Origin: Pseudomonas silvicola
GTDB lineage: Bacteria; Pseudomonadota; Gammaproteobacteria; Pseudomonadales; Pseudomonadaceae
NCBI RefSeq assembly: GCF_026651855.1
Contig: NZ_CP093280.1
Coordinates: 3,016,001-3,080,000 of the forward strand
Direction: 5' to 3'
Length of the DNA: 64,000 nt
Positions within the stretch are counted from its first letter, which is position 1. Each line of letters opens with the position of its first letter. The translations under genes and the position numbers were made by a program. The notes beneath the pieces were generated by a model. It was given only the letters and a program-made list of their open reading frames with translations. It did no database searches and had not been told where the DNA came from. Below, piece by piece: positions 45,646 to 54,125 of the stretch.

Positions 45646-48024
45646 ATGAAATTCAGTGAAAATTGGCTGCGTGGCTGGGTAAGCCCGCAGGTCGAACGTG
45701 ATGAGCTGGTGGCCCGCCTGTCGATGGCAGGGCTTGAAGTGGACAGCGTCACCCCCGCGGCCGGCGCCTTCACCGGCGTGATCGTTGGCGAAGTGCTGAG
45801 CACCGAGCAACACCCCGATGCCGACAAACTGCGTGTCTGCCAGGTCAGCAATGGCAGCGAGACCTTCCAGGTGGTGTGTGGCGCGCCGAACGTGCGCCCC
45901 GGCCTGAAGGTCCCGTTCGCTACCCTGGGCGCCCAGTTGCCCGGCGATTTCAAGATCAAGAAAGCCAAGCTGCGGGGCGTGGAGTCCAACGGCATGCTGT
46001 GCTCCCAGTCCGAGCTGCAGATCGGCGAAGGTAACGACGGCTTGATGGAGCTGCCGGCTGACGCGCCGGTGGGCGAAGACTTGCGCGTGTACCTGAGCCT
46101 GGACGACGCCAGCATCGAGGTCGACCTGACCCCGAACCGCGGCGACTGCCTGTCCCTGGCTGGCCTGGCCCGTGAAGTGGGCGCGCTGTACGCGGCCCCC
46201 GTCACTCGCCCTGTAGTGCCTGCCGTGGCCGCGGTGAACGACGAAGTCCGTCCGGTCGACGTGCTGGCGCCGGCCGCTTGCCCGCGTTACCTGGGCCGTG
46301 TCATTCGCAACGTCGACCTGTCCCGGCCGACACCGCTGTGGATGGTGGAGCGTCTGCGTCGCAGCGACGTGCGCAGCATCGATGCCGCCGTCGACATCAC
46401 CAACTACGTGATGATCGAACTGGGTCAGCCGCTGCACGCCTTCGACCTGGCTGAAATCAACGGCGGCATTCGCGTGCGCATGGCCGAGGAGGGCGAGAAG
46501 CTCGTACTGCTCGACGGCCAGGAAGTGTCCCTGCGCAGCGACACCCTGGTCATCGCCGACCACACCCGTGCCCTGGCCATTGCCGGCGTCATGGGCGGCG
46601 AGCACAGCGGCGTCACCGCCAAGACCCGCGACATCTTCCTGGAAAGCGCGTTCTTCGACCAGATCGCCGTCGCTGGCAAGGCCCGTTCCTACGGCCTGCA
46701 CACCGATGCTTCGCACCGCTACGAGCGTGGCGTGGACTTCAACCTGGCCCGCGAAGCCATGGAGCGCGCCACCGGCCTGCTGCTGGAAATCACCGGCGGT
46801 GAACCGGGCCCGATCATCGAGACCGTCAGCCAGGAACACCTGCCGAACGTCGCGCCGATCACCCTGCGCGCCGACCGTGTCAGCCAGATGCTGGGCATGG
46901 ACATGCCGGCCGAGCAGATCGAAAGCCTGATCGCCGCCCTGGGCCTCGGTATTACCGCCGAAGGCCAAGGCCAATGGCGCGTTGAAGTACCGAGCCACCG
47001 CTTCGATATCAGTCTGGAAGTCGACCTGATCGAAGAGCTGGCGCGCCTGTATGGCTACAACCACCTGCCGGTCCGCTACCCGCAAGCTCGCCTGGCCCCT
47101 CAGGCCAAGGCCGAAGCCCGTTGCGAACTGCCGGAGCTGCGTCGCCTGCTGGTTGCCCGCGGCTACCAGGAAGCGATCACCTACAGCTTCATCGATCCGA
47201 AATGGTTCGAGCTGTTCAACCCAGGCGTCGAGCCGCTGCTGTTGGCCAACCCGATCTCCAACGACATGGCTGCCATGCGCACCTCGTTGTGGCCAGGCCT
47301 GGTCAAGGCGCTGCAACACAACCTCAACCGCCAGCAGACCCGCGTGCGCCTGTTCGAAAGCGGCTTGCGCTTCGTCGGCCAGCTGGACGGCCTGAAGCAA
47401 GAGCCCATGCTGGCGGGTGTCGTCTGCGGTTCGCGGCTGCCGGAAGGTTGGGCGCAAGGCCGTGAAACCGTCGACTTCTTCGATGCCAAGGCCGACGTGG
47501 AAGCCGTGCTCGGCTTCGCCGGTGCCCTGGAACAGTTCAGCTTCGAGGCCGGCAAACACCCGGCGCTGCACCCTGGCCAGACGGCGAAAATCGTTCGCGA
47601 TGGCCGCGAAGTCGGTTACCTGGGCGCACTGCATCCCGAACTGGTCAAGGCCTTGGGCCTGGACCGCGCCGTGTTCGTGTTCGAACTGGTCCTGGCGGAA
47701 GTCGCCGAAGGCCGCCTGCCGAAATTCCAGGAACTGTCCAGGTTCCCGGAAGTGCGTCGTGACCTGGCCTTGGTGGCGGATCGTGATGTGGCGTCTAGCG
47801 CTGTACTCCAGGTAATCCGTGAAAATGCAGGCGAGTGGCTCACAGACCTCAGCCTTTTTGACGTCTACCAGGGTAAAGGCATTGATCCCAATAGAAAAAG
47901 CCTTGCAGTTGGCTTGACCTGGCAGCATCCATCGCGCACTCTTAATGATGATGAGGTGAATGCCACGACCCAAGCTATCCTCACCTCGCTCGAACAAAGG
48001 TTGAACGCCACGTTAAGGAAGTAG
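45646..48024 (+). CDS. pheT: Phenylalanyl-tRNA synthetase beta subunit
   Basis: This 792-aa subunit has an EMAP-II-like tRNA-binding domain (about 40-150, HPDADKLRVCQV), a B3/B4 editing domain, B5, a catalytic-like core (about 470-680), and a C-terminal FDX-ACB anticodon-binding domain (SRFPEVRRDLALVADRDV to the end). Followed after 3 bases by ihfA. As in thrS, the last 70 codons are less GC-rich than the rest. Confidence 0.96.
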   Translation: MKFSENWLRGWVSPQVERDELVARLSMAGLEVDSVTPAAGAFTGVIVGEVLSTEQHPDADKLRVCQVSNGSETFQVVCGAPNVRPGLKVPFATLGAQLPGDFKIKKAKLRGVESNGMLCSQSELQIGEGNDGLMELPADAPVGEDLRVYLSLDDASIEVDLTPNRGDCLSLAGLAREVGALYAAPVTRPVVPAVAAVNDEVRPVDVLAPAACPRYLGRVIRNVDLSRPTPLWMVERLRRSDVRSIDAAVDITNYVMIELGQPLHAFDLAEINGGIRVRMAEEGEKLVLLDGQEVSLRSDTLVIADHTRALAIAGVMGGEHSGVTAKTRDIFLESAFFDQIAVAGKARSYGLHTDASHRYERGVDFNLAREAMERATGLLLEITGGEPGPIIETVSQEHLPNVAPITLRADRVSQMLGMDMPAEQIESLIAALGLGITAEGQGQWRVEVPSHRFDISLEVDLIEELARLYGYNHLPVRYPQARLAPQAKAEARCELPELRRLLVARGYQEAITYSFIDPKWFELFNPGVEPLLLANPISNDMAAMRTSLWPGLVKALQHNLNRQQTRVRLFESGLRFVGQLDGLKQEPMLAGVVCGSRLPEGWAQGRETVDFFDAKADVEAVLGFAGALEQFSFEAGKHPALHPGQTAKIVRDGREVGYLGALHPELVKALGLDRAVFVFELVLAEVAEGRLPKFQELSRFPEVRRDLALVADRDVASSAVLQVIRENAGEWLTDLSLFDVYQGKGIDPNRKSLAVGLTWQHPSRTLNDDEVNATTQAILTSLEQRLNATLRK

Positions 48025-48027
48025 CGC

Positions 48028-48330
48028 ATGGGGGCTCTGACGAAAGCTGAGATGGCCGAGCGTCTTTACGAAGAGCTGGGCCTGAACAAACGCGAGGCCA
48101 AGGAATTGGTCGAGCTGTTTTTCGAGGAAATCAGGCACGCTCTGGAAGACAACGAGCAGGTCAAGCTGTCCGGTTTCGGCAACTTCGACCTGCGCGACAA
48201 ACGCCAGCGTCCAGGCCGTAACCCGAAAACGGGTGAAGAAATCCCGATCACGGCTCGCCGTGTGGTCACCTTTCGTCCAGGGCAGAAGTTGAAGGCCCGA
48301 GTTGAGGCATATGCTGGAACCAAGTCATAA
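48028..48330 (+). CDS. ihfA: Integration host factor alpha subunit
   Basis: This 100-aa HU/IHF-family DNA-bending protein ([40 protein letters not shown] with the intercalating Pro). It forms a heterodimer with IhfB. The pheT-ihfA arrangement is as in E. coli. Its end overlaps the next gene by 20 bases. Confidence 0.95.
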   Translation: MGALTKAEMAERLYEELGLNKREAKELVELFFEEIRHALEDNEQVKLSGFGNFDLRDKRQRPGRNPKTGEEIPITARRVVTFRPGQKLKARVEAYAGTKS

Positions 48331-48667
48331 CGACGAGCTTCCGCCGATTCCTGGCAAACGCTACTTCACCATTGGTGAAGTCAGTGAACTTTGCGCTGTC
48401 AAACCCCACGTGCTTCGGTACTGGGAGCAGGAATTCCCCCAGCTCAACCCGGTCAAGCGCCGCGGAAACCGCCGGTATTATCAGCGCCAGGACGTGCTGA
48501 TGATCCGGCAGATCCGCGCCTTGCTGTACGACCAGGGCTTCACCATTGGCGGCGCGCGGTTGCGCTTGTCCAGCGATGAGGCCAAGGATGACACCACCCA
48601 GTACAAGCAACTGATTCGTCAGATGATCTCGGAACTGGAAGACGTCCTGGTGGTACTCAAAAAGTAG
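48311..48667 (+). CDS. MerR-family regulator
   Basis: This 118-aa protein has an N-terminal MerR HTH ([40 protein letters not shown]) and a short C-terminal helix ([18 protein letters not shown]) without metal-binding Cys. It is translated from within the ihfA end (ATG 48311, TTGAGG as ribosome site). This gene follows ihfA in many gammaproteobacteria; its target is not known. Confidence 0.9.
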   Translation: MLEPSHNDELPPIPGKRYFTIGEVSELCAVKPHVLRYWEQEFPQLNPVKRRGNRRYYQRQDVLMIRQIRALLYDQGFTIGGARLRLSSDEAKDDTTQYKQLIRQMISELEDVLVVLKK

Positions 48668-48773
48668 CAAATCAGCTGAAGAAAATACTTCCACTTTTCA
48701 AAAGCTTGCGGTATATTCTTAATCGTTCCCTTCAACAAGGAACAGGTTTTACGCAACAAGATTCACGCCTAGT

Positions 48774-48850
48774 CGGGGCGTAGCGCAGTCCGGTAGCGCA
48801 CTAGCATGGGGTGCTAGGGGTCGAGTGTTCGAATCACTCCGTCCCGACCA
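48774..48850 (+). tRNA. tRNA-Pro (anticodon GGG)
   Basis: This 77-nt cloverleaf has encoded CCA. The acceptor arms CGGGGCG/CGTCCCG pair fully. The anticodon arm is CTAGC-ATGGGGT-GCTAG with GGG at 48808-48810, and the T arm has TTCGAAT. It marks the left edge of the accessory region and is a likely attachment site. Confidence 0.95.
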
Positions 48851-48878
48851 TACATTTCTGAGTAAAATCAGGCATTTG

Positions 48879-48903
48879 AGCCGCTTTAGAAAGCGGCTTT
48901 TTT
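48879..48903 (+). terminator. Terminator after tRNA-Pro
   Basis: AGCCGCTTT-ag-AAAGCGGCT with a six-base T tract, 29 bases after the tRNA. Confidence 0.9.
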
Positions 48904-49499
48904 GTGCTCGGAATTTTTCTTCGAGAGTAGGGCACATATAGGGCACATGGCCCAAGGGCACAATTACGGCGAGGGCGACTACACCCGTTAGGTGAAGTGA
49001 GTCAGAGATAAGCCGATAAGCTCCTTCCCATGTCGTGGAGAGGCTTCCGCTATGGGGTCGCGCAGCGGCAAATCGGACGTCGGAAGCTGCTTGAGTTCAC
49101 GTGCCTCTTGCTTCAAGTTTTCCAGTTTGCCCCACCGGAACACCTTAGAAACTCTGCCAGAGTTCCTGCAGAAACTCCGCTCGATACCTCGCGGGGAGGG
49201 GGGCTCCGTTAGCCATGCCTCATAAATCTCATTGGTCAGCTCGATGACGATCAGCCCCCCCCTGACTGCGGCATTGCTAAATTGATGGAGTGGCTCGACG
49301 ATTCAATAAGGTAAGTTATGAAGCAACTCAACCCCGCTTCAGCGCTGCCAACTCCGACGCCTGCCCCCAATCAGTATTTCAACCAAAAAAGGCTCTATTG
49401 GGCCTATCGCAGCAAGTGTTTGACGCATTTTCCTCTGGTTGAGTAATGAGTGCATGTGGGCGGTATCTCACGGAGTAATGAGTCCTCTTCAGCCGAATT
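48904..49499. other. Gene-poor left end of the tRNA-Pro island
   Basis: No intact gene. Three AGGGCACA direct repeats (48929, 48940, 48955) stand just past the tRNA terminator, as arm-type integrase sites do. ATG 48948 opens a 14-codon frame ([14 protein letters not shown]) and stops. A minus-strand frame (about 49297 down to 48989) without a start codon reads protein-like ([35 protein letters not shown]), with a C8 run at 49255-49262. I take it as the decayed 3' end of a lost gene. 'GAGTAATGAGT' occurs twice near 49441 and 49471. Confidence 0.45.
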
Positions 49500-49742
49500 T
49501 CACCGACTCCAGCGATCTGGTGTGAGATACGCTTCGATCACGTCCAACTGGTGTTGAGTGAGGTCGGGGAAGGCGCGAAGTCCCTCAACCAGCTCCAGTG
49601 CGTGGTCGCGATTTGTGATGAGGTCGAGTGCCGTAGACGAAACGTAGAGCATTCGTCTGGATAGTCGATCACATGAGAGCTCCATTGTCCTTCTCGATAC
49701 CGAGCCCTCCATAACGCGCAGTAGTTGGGATGGATCATGCAA
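49500..49742 (-). CDS. Small helical protein, probably 5'-truncated
   Basis: From a TTG at 49742 this frame gives 80 aa (LHDPSQLLRVMEGSVSRRTM, ITNRDHALELVEGLRAFPDL, HQLDVIEAYLTPDRWSR). The frame continues open with protein-like sequence (HQLLIQTLVEIVGGQSVRER) upstream to about 49840 but offers no ATG or GTG. Either it starts at TTG or the true 5' end was lost. Not recognised. Confidence 0.4.
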   Translation of the reverse strand: MHDPSQLLRVMEGSVSRRTMELSCDRLSRRMLYVSSTALDLITNRDHALELVEGLRAFPDLTQHQLDVIEAYLTPDRWSR

Positions 49743-49918
49743 TATTGGTTCATACCGCTCGCGTACCGATTGCCCGCCGACGATCTCAACCAGCGTCTGG
49801 ATGAGCAGCTGGTGGTTATCGTAATGTACCTGTGAGCTAAATCAAAAATGGACACATGAAAACTATTAAAATCATTAGCATGAAATTTTTTGTCCATTGT
49901 CCATTTTTTCCTAGATCG

Positions 49919-50179
49919 ATGGACAGCCCTCCACGTTACAGTCCCCTAGCCCCATCTCTTCGTCCAACCCGGGGAGTCACACCTTCCTCTCAGGCAGCCA
50001 CAGGAATGCCTTACAGCCATAGCCTGGCGGATCTCATGCTTGAACGGTACCCGGAGACTGTGCGTGCAACGCTTGGTGGAGAGATTGAGGTCAGCCCCCG
50101 TCTTATCAATTTGATGATCAAAAACGACGAGAGTGATCTGCTGATTTTTGAAGCGAAGATGAGTCTTAAACCTGCTTGA
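49919..50179 (+). CDS. Possible small protein, unknown
   Basis: This 86-aa frame from ATG 49919 (longer from 49856) has a convincing C-terminal half only: HSLADLMLERYPETVRATLG, then EVSPRLINLMIKNDESDLLI. The first 30 residues are Pro/Ser-rich and look non-coding; an internal ATG at 50006 is the other start. No clear ribosome site. A following frame from GTG 50225 runs into the antisense of the AbiH gene and is less credible. Low confidence. Confidence 0.35.
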   Translation: MDSPPRYSPLAPSLRPTRGVTPSSQAATGMPYSHSLADLMLERYPETVRATLGGEIEVSPRLINLMIKNDESDLLIFEAKMSLKPA

Positions 50180-50413
50180 TTCAGGTTAATGGCAGGGCCT
50201 GGAGGTTGATCGGGATAGGCTGCCGTGAGCAACCAAACTTTCCTCCAAAGCCTAATTCACCCAGAGATGCCCGCAACCGCTCTAACCGGAAACTCTGAGA
50301 TAGGGCATGCTGAGAATAAGTCCATCGTGAGGAGCTTCGCGATAAGGTTCGGGCTTGGGGAGTTGACGTCTAGCCCGGCACTAATTGAACTGGCCGCCTA
50401 TTCGCTGACGGCG

Positions 50414-51343
50414 TCACAGATGTTCGTTAGGCGAGACGTTGTGAAACTCGCTCCACAGCTTGTAACGGATACGCTCAGCGTGGACGCCGACGGCGTTCAG
50501 GATAGCCGTTTTTTCTCCTAGGTCATCATTCGGCAGGGTGGCGACTGTCCACGACACCTGCCTGTGCTCTAACGCTTTTACTACGGCTGAGAGATACGGG
50601 GCATCCACCGGGCTGAGCGAGTGCCCAAGCACCACCACCTGATTGATCTCTGAAAGACCCGCAAAAAAATTAGTATTGCGCTCGATGATGTCATTGGAAG
50701 GCTTGAAGGTGATTGAGAAATAATCGTCCAAGGACTGCATGGCTTCGATGAGGCGGTGATCAGAGTCCTCAGGATTCACTGCATCGAACAGCGATGTCCG
50801 TTCTTCAGGGCCCCAGCCGTGCCCAAGTACTAGCTCGGAATCAGCGTCTGTCGATTCGCCGTGAATGTGCAGAATATTTTCGGTGGGTACCTGGTACACG
50901 CGAGTGAGAGTGCTGGTGTAATTGAAGGTCAGATAGGTGGCGGTGATGTCCAGCCTAATAAGTCGGTTTAGAGCATTCTGGGCGTCAGGGATCTGAATGG
51001 TGTTCACCCATTCTGCGAAAAGCGTTTGAAGCGTTCCTCCCAGTCCGCTTGCCACCCGATCAACCTCGTACTGAAAATCGTGATGACCAGAATCGCTCCA
51101 ATTATCGTCAGAGTAAGATCCCATGAAGTGTTCAAGACTGCTGACGATGTGGTCGGTGTCGAGTTCGGCAAAGGCCATCTCCAGATCCGCCCAGCTTTCG
51201 CCCGCAGGCAGATACTCTTCCACCCAGTCGTAGACATCACGATCATGGTCTCTGACGTGGGCCTTGAAATGCCCGTAGCCGGTCGGCAACCCGTGGTTCA
51301 AATCAAAGCCGTTACCGATGATGTAAAGGGTCTTGGTGAGCAT
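50414..51343 (-). CDS. AbiH-family abortive infection protein
   Basis: This 309-aa protein is of the AbiH phage-defence family. It has the family opening YIIGNGFDLNHGLPTGYG, a central YLTFNYTSTL followed by ILHIHGESTD and LVLGHGWG, and a later VVVLGHSLSPVDAPYL. Lactococcal AbiH aborts phage infection by an unknown mechanism. It has typical length and an intact frame, starting MLTKTLY without a strong ribosome site. Codon use is lower in GC than the core genes. It faces the XRE-ImmA/IrrE module about 280 bases away. Confidence 0.82.
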   Translation of the reverse strand: MLTKTLYIIGNGFDLNHGLPTGYGHFKAHVRDHDRDVYDWVEEYLPAGESWADLEMAFAELDTDHIVSSLEHFMGSYSDDNWSDSGHHDFQYEVDRVASGLGGTLQTLFAEWVNTIQIPDAQNALNRLIRLDITATYLTFNYTSTLTRVYQVPTENILHIHGESTDADSELVLGHGWGPEERTSLFDAVNPEDSDHRLIEAMQSLDDYFSITFKPSNDIIERNTNFFAGLSEINQVVVLGHSLSPVDAPYLSAVVKALEHRQVSWTVATLPNDDLGEKTAILNAVGVHAERIRYKLWSEFHNVSPNEHL

Positions 51344-51627
51344 AGGTATGACCGCAGCAGGGATAGGCTCCAGTGTTGCTCAAGGACTGGGGCCTGGCCA
51401 GCCCGGTCGCTGATAACTGCCCGATCTCGACATCGATGTCGTCCTGGAATCCAAGTTGCTGTCGAGGCCTATCACCAAACTCAAACCTTGAGCAACGCAA
51501 CAGCCGACCTTTGACAAATGTAACGTCTAGCAGGTGTTGTGTTCATGATCACTCCCTAACCAGGACTCTGATAGCCAGGTGGGTGGTAACACGTTTAGGA
51601 TTGAGATCCCCGATCAGGAGGGTGGGT

Positions 51628-52769
51628 ATGGCAATCAATCTCAATGCCTTGGGTTCAAAGCTATCTCGCTACCGCGACCAGCTCGCGATGAGCCAAGAAG
51701 AAGTGAGTGCAGCCGCCCTGATTCCACTTGAACGGTTACGATCAATTGAGTCGGAATCACTGAGCCCTCGGGTGATGAGATACTCATCCTGGCTGATCTT
51801 TACCGCTGTGATTTCAAGTTTTTCATTTCAAATGAATCGCTAGCTCCGTTTGAACAGACTGACATCCTGTATCGCAAACATGGTGATGAATTCACGAAGG
51901 ACGACCGCAGGGCCATTCAGGAATTTCTGTACCTCTGCGAAACAGAAGACTTCCTGATGAAAGAGCTGAACATCAGGCATCGGGCATTCGATCCATCCTC
52001 TGCGTCTGGCCACTTCAAGACTGATGGGATTCAGGAAGCTAAAGCCTTTAGACGCTTCAACCAACATGGCAGTAATGCAGTACCCCGAGATGTTTACCAG
52101 GAAATCAGGCAAACCGGCGTGCACGTATTCCGGCGACAGCTCGGAAATTCTGGCATCTCTGGGTTGTTTTTGGATCACCCCACCGCCGGACAGTGCATTC
52201 TTGTCAACTACAGCGAGGACATCTACCGGCAACGATTTAGTGCGGCACATGAGTTTGCTCACGCACTAATCGATGCTTCAGGTGGCCCAAGCATCACGTA
52301 CTCCCGCACTCCCAAAGGGGATTATTTGGAGCTGCGGGCCAACACGTTTGCATCGCATTATCTAATGCCGCCAGAAGTCCTCCGTCAGCTTCCCAATCCT
52401 GAGGGCTGGACGTCGATGGAAATAGAGCATTGGGCTCAAGAGCTGAGAGTCAGCTGTTTTGCGTTGGCCGTGGGCCTCAAGTCTGAGGGGCTGGTTGGCG
52501 ACAGCGCATTCGAGCGCATCAAGTCCCACCGCGTGCAACGGGATTTAAAGATCGATCCCGAACTGCCAGCACAGCTAACGCCGCATCAACGCGACCGTAA
52601 GTCCAGGCTGCTGGCGAAAGGGCTATCCGATAGTTACGTCATCCTCTGCATGGAGGCTGCGAGCCAAGGGCTGATCACCCACGGTCGTCTTGCTGAAGCA
52701 CTGCTTTGTGATTCGGATGAACTCCACGATCTGCTCAGCCTTTACGGAAAATCTCGCAATGGCCATTGA
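51628..52769 (+). pseudogene. XRE-ImmA/IrrE metallopeptidase gene, frameshifted
   Basis: Two frames together encode an XRE HTH (MAINLNALGSKLSRYRDQLA, MSQEEVSAAALIPLERLRSI) and an ImmA/IrrE zinc peptidase (HEFAH at about 52250-52264, then a conserved Glu in LELRANTFASHYLMPP). They join at about 51766-51771: frame 1 reads to LSP, and the other frame continues (S)GDEILILADLYRCDFKFF. One base is missing in or beside the CCC run. No in-frame start rescues the downstream part before ATG 51957. Such proteins cleave repressors or act as antitoxin-like partners. A PIN gene overlaps its end by 11 bases. Confidence 0.8.
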
Positions 52770-53349
52770 CCCGTCTCGTTTTCATCTCATCAATGTCACT
52801 GATACCTGTGCTGTATGGAATGTGCTGTCTTCCCCAACCTTGTATCGGGCAGCACTCGCTGCACAATGCCATTTCTGCGTCACTGGTTTTGTGCAATACG
52901 AAGCCCTTGTGAAACCGAGGACGGCGCCCACCGATGAGAGCCGTGAACTTCAACGTCGGTTGATTGATGCTCAAAAGAGCGGTCACTTCCCTGTGAGCGA
53001 ATGCAGCCTGGACGATCTACAGGCAATCAGCCAATTGCAAGATCGCAGGCGTCTCGGAAAAGGTGAGCTATCGACGATCGCTTTTGCTATGAGCCGAGGT
53101 CTTGCTGTCCTTACCGACGACCAAGGCGCTCGGAAACTCTCTGTGTCAGGGGGGAGCCATCCCACCCAGACAACCCCACATCTCCATAGCTGGCTGATCT
53201 TTAAAAGACTACTCGACGATGCCGACCATACCGACGTACTCAGTCAGCATGGCGAGATGAAAGGCAATCTCGCACGCCATCTTGAGGACGCCTATTTCTT
53301 GGCTTTGCAATGCATACGGAACGCACTGTCAGGTGGTGGCCAGTGTTGA
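52759..53349 (+). CDS. PIN-domain-like protein paired with ImmA/IrrE gene
   Basis: This 196-aa protein has PIN ribonuclease features: first acidic residue in NVTDTCAVWNVLSS, a Glu in FVQYEALVK, the central Glu in RLGKGELSTIAFAMSRG, and an Asp pair in LAVLTDDQGARKL. About 60 more residues follow (HLHSWLIFKRLLDDADHTDV). The start at 52759 overlaps the upstream ImmA/IrrE gene by 11 bases, so the two are translationally coupled. I infer a toxin-like nuclease kept in check by the XRE-ImmA partner; not shown. Confidence 0.7.
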   Translation: MAIDPSRFHLINVTDTCAVWNVLSSPTLYRAALAAQCHFCVTGFVQYEALVKPRTAPTDESRELQRRLIDAQKSGHFPVSECSLDDLQAISQLQDRRRLGKGELSTIAFAMSRGLAVLTDDQGARKLSVSGGSHPTQTTPHLHSWLIFKRLLDDADHTDVLSQHGEMKGNLARHLEDAYFLALQCIRNALSGGGQC

Positions 53350-53417
53350 ACGCTTTCGCAGATATCGAAGCCGTCTATGCAGTAGCACATGCTTGGCGGA
53401 TCAAATATTCGGGCTAG
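53343..53417 (+). pseudogene. Possible truncated third gene of the ImmA/IrrE-PIN module
   Basis: A GTG at 53343, overlapping the PIN stop, opens a frame of 24 codons (VLNAFADIEAVYAVAHAWRI) that ends at TAG 53415, a few bases before the IS21-type end at about 53430. The composition is protein-like and AGGTGG precedes the GTG. This may be the head of a third gene cut off by the insertion. Confidence 0.35.
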
Positions 53418-53427
53418 GGGCGGCCCA

Positions 53428-53720
53428 TTCGTTGACGCTGATTGAAAACTGACCCAAGGTAGATTGCCGATTTGTCATCAGCAATTGTGGATTAGCGTAG
53501 CAGTCCTGTTCGACCTCTAAAGATCGAAGCCCCACCACATGATGCGCGTGACAGGGCACCTTCCGGGCAAGATCAAAATGGCTCATCGTCCTCAGCGACA
53601 TCATCTCCCTTACGCTTTCGTTCACGTGTCTTGATCTTTGTCTGGTCAGCCAAGGTGCTGTGTTGTACACGGTAGGAGTCATTGCCCGTTTCGACAATGT
53701 GGCAGTGGTGCGTCAGTCGA
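53428..53720 (-). mobile_element. IS21-family remnant: 3' end of istB and right end
   Basis: On the minus strand, residues PRLTHHCHIVETGNDSYR.. running to a stop at 53573 match the C-terminus of IstB helper ATPases of IS21 elements. Beyond it, GTTGACGCTGATTGAAAACT at 53431-53450 is of IS21 right-end type (TGNTGNCGCTGATTTGAAAACTGACCC-like). The rest of istB and all of istA are missing, replaced at about 53720 by TIR-domain sequence on the other strand. Confidence 0.65.
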
Positions 53721-53995
53721 GGCATGAGGCAGGGCAGGCCACCGTGATCCCTGTTATCCTGAGAGCCTGTGACTGGCATCACGCGCCGTTTGGCAAACTG
53801 ATGGGGACACCCCAGGGCGGTAAGCCGGTGACCCAATGGCCCGATCGAGACCAAGCATTCCTGCAGGTCGCGAAGGAGGTTCGTAAAGTAGCTGAGAGGT
53901 TGCGCAGTGCCAAGTCGACTCCGCCGCCCCAGAATGCCCTGGTCAATCGGATGTCTGGTGACTTGGCTGCGCCTGTTGGCATCGCAGGACACTAA
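53720..53995 (+). pseudogene. TIR-domain protein remnant
   Basis: From about 53720 the plus-strand frame reads RHEAGQATVIPVILRACDWH, HAPFGKLMGTPQGGKPVTQW and PDRDQAFLQVAKEVRKVAER. This is the second half of a bacterial TIR domain, including the CDW and WPDRD motifs, followed by a short tail to the stop. The N-terminal half with the TIR catalytic Glu side of the pocket is absent: the frame upstream is antisense istB. TIR domains of this kind are NADase effectors in defence systems. Confidence 0.62.
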
Positions 53996-54125
53996 GTCTG
54001 CGGGGTGGGGCTCGGACTACTCTCAAACCTGCCGCTGCCACCTCGTTGCGCAAGCCTGGATTTAGAGTGAAGGTTGAGCAGGAGGGGAGATAGCCTTGGC
54101 CTCGCAGTCTTCGCTTGCGCGATGG

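Noticed and set aside
48749-48961. A minus-strand frame across the tRNA-Pro gene.
   Set aside because: It is the translation of the tRNA complement and its terminator, a known false ORF type.
48948-48992. [14 protein letters not shown] as the start of an island integrase.
   Set aside because: The frame stops after 14 codons and no integrase catalytic residues appear in any frame nearby.
50225-50521. A 98-codon plus-strand frame starting at GTG.
   Set aside because: Its last third is antisense to the end of the AbiH gene and there is no good ribosome site; too weak to list as a gene.
51760-51775. Programmed -1 ribosomal frameshifting in the XRE-ImmA/IrrE gene.
   Set aside because: No X XXY YYZ slippery site or downstream pseudoknot is evident; a lost base explains the break more simply.
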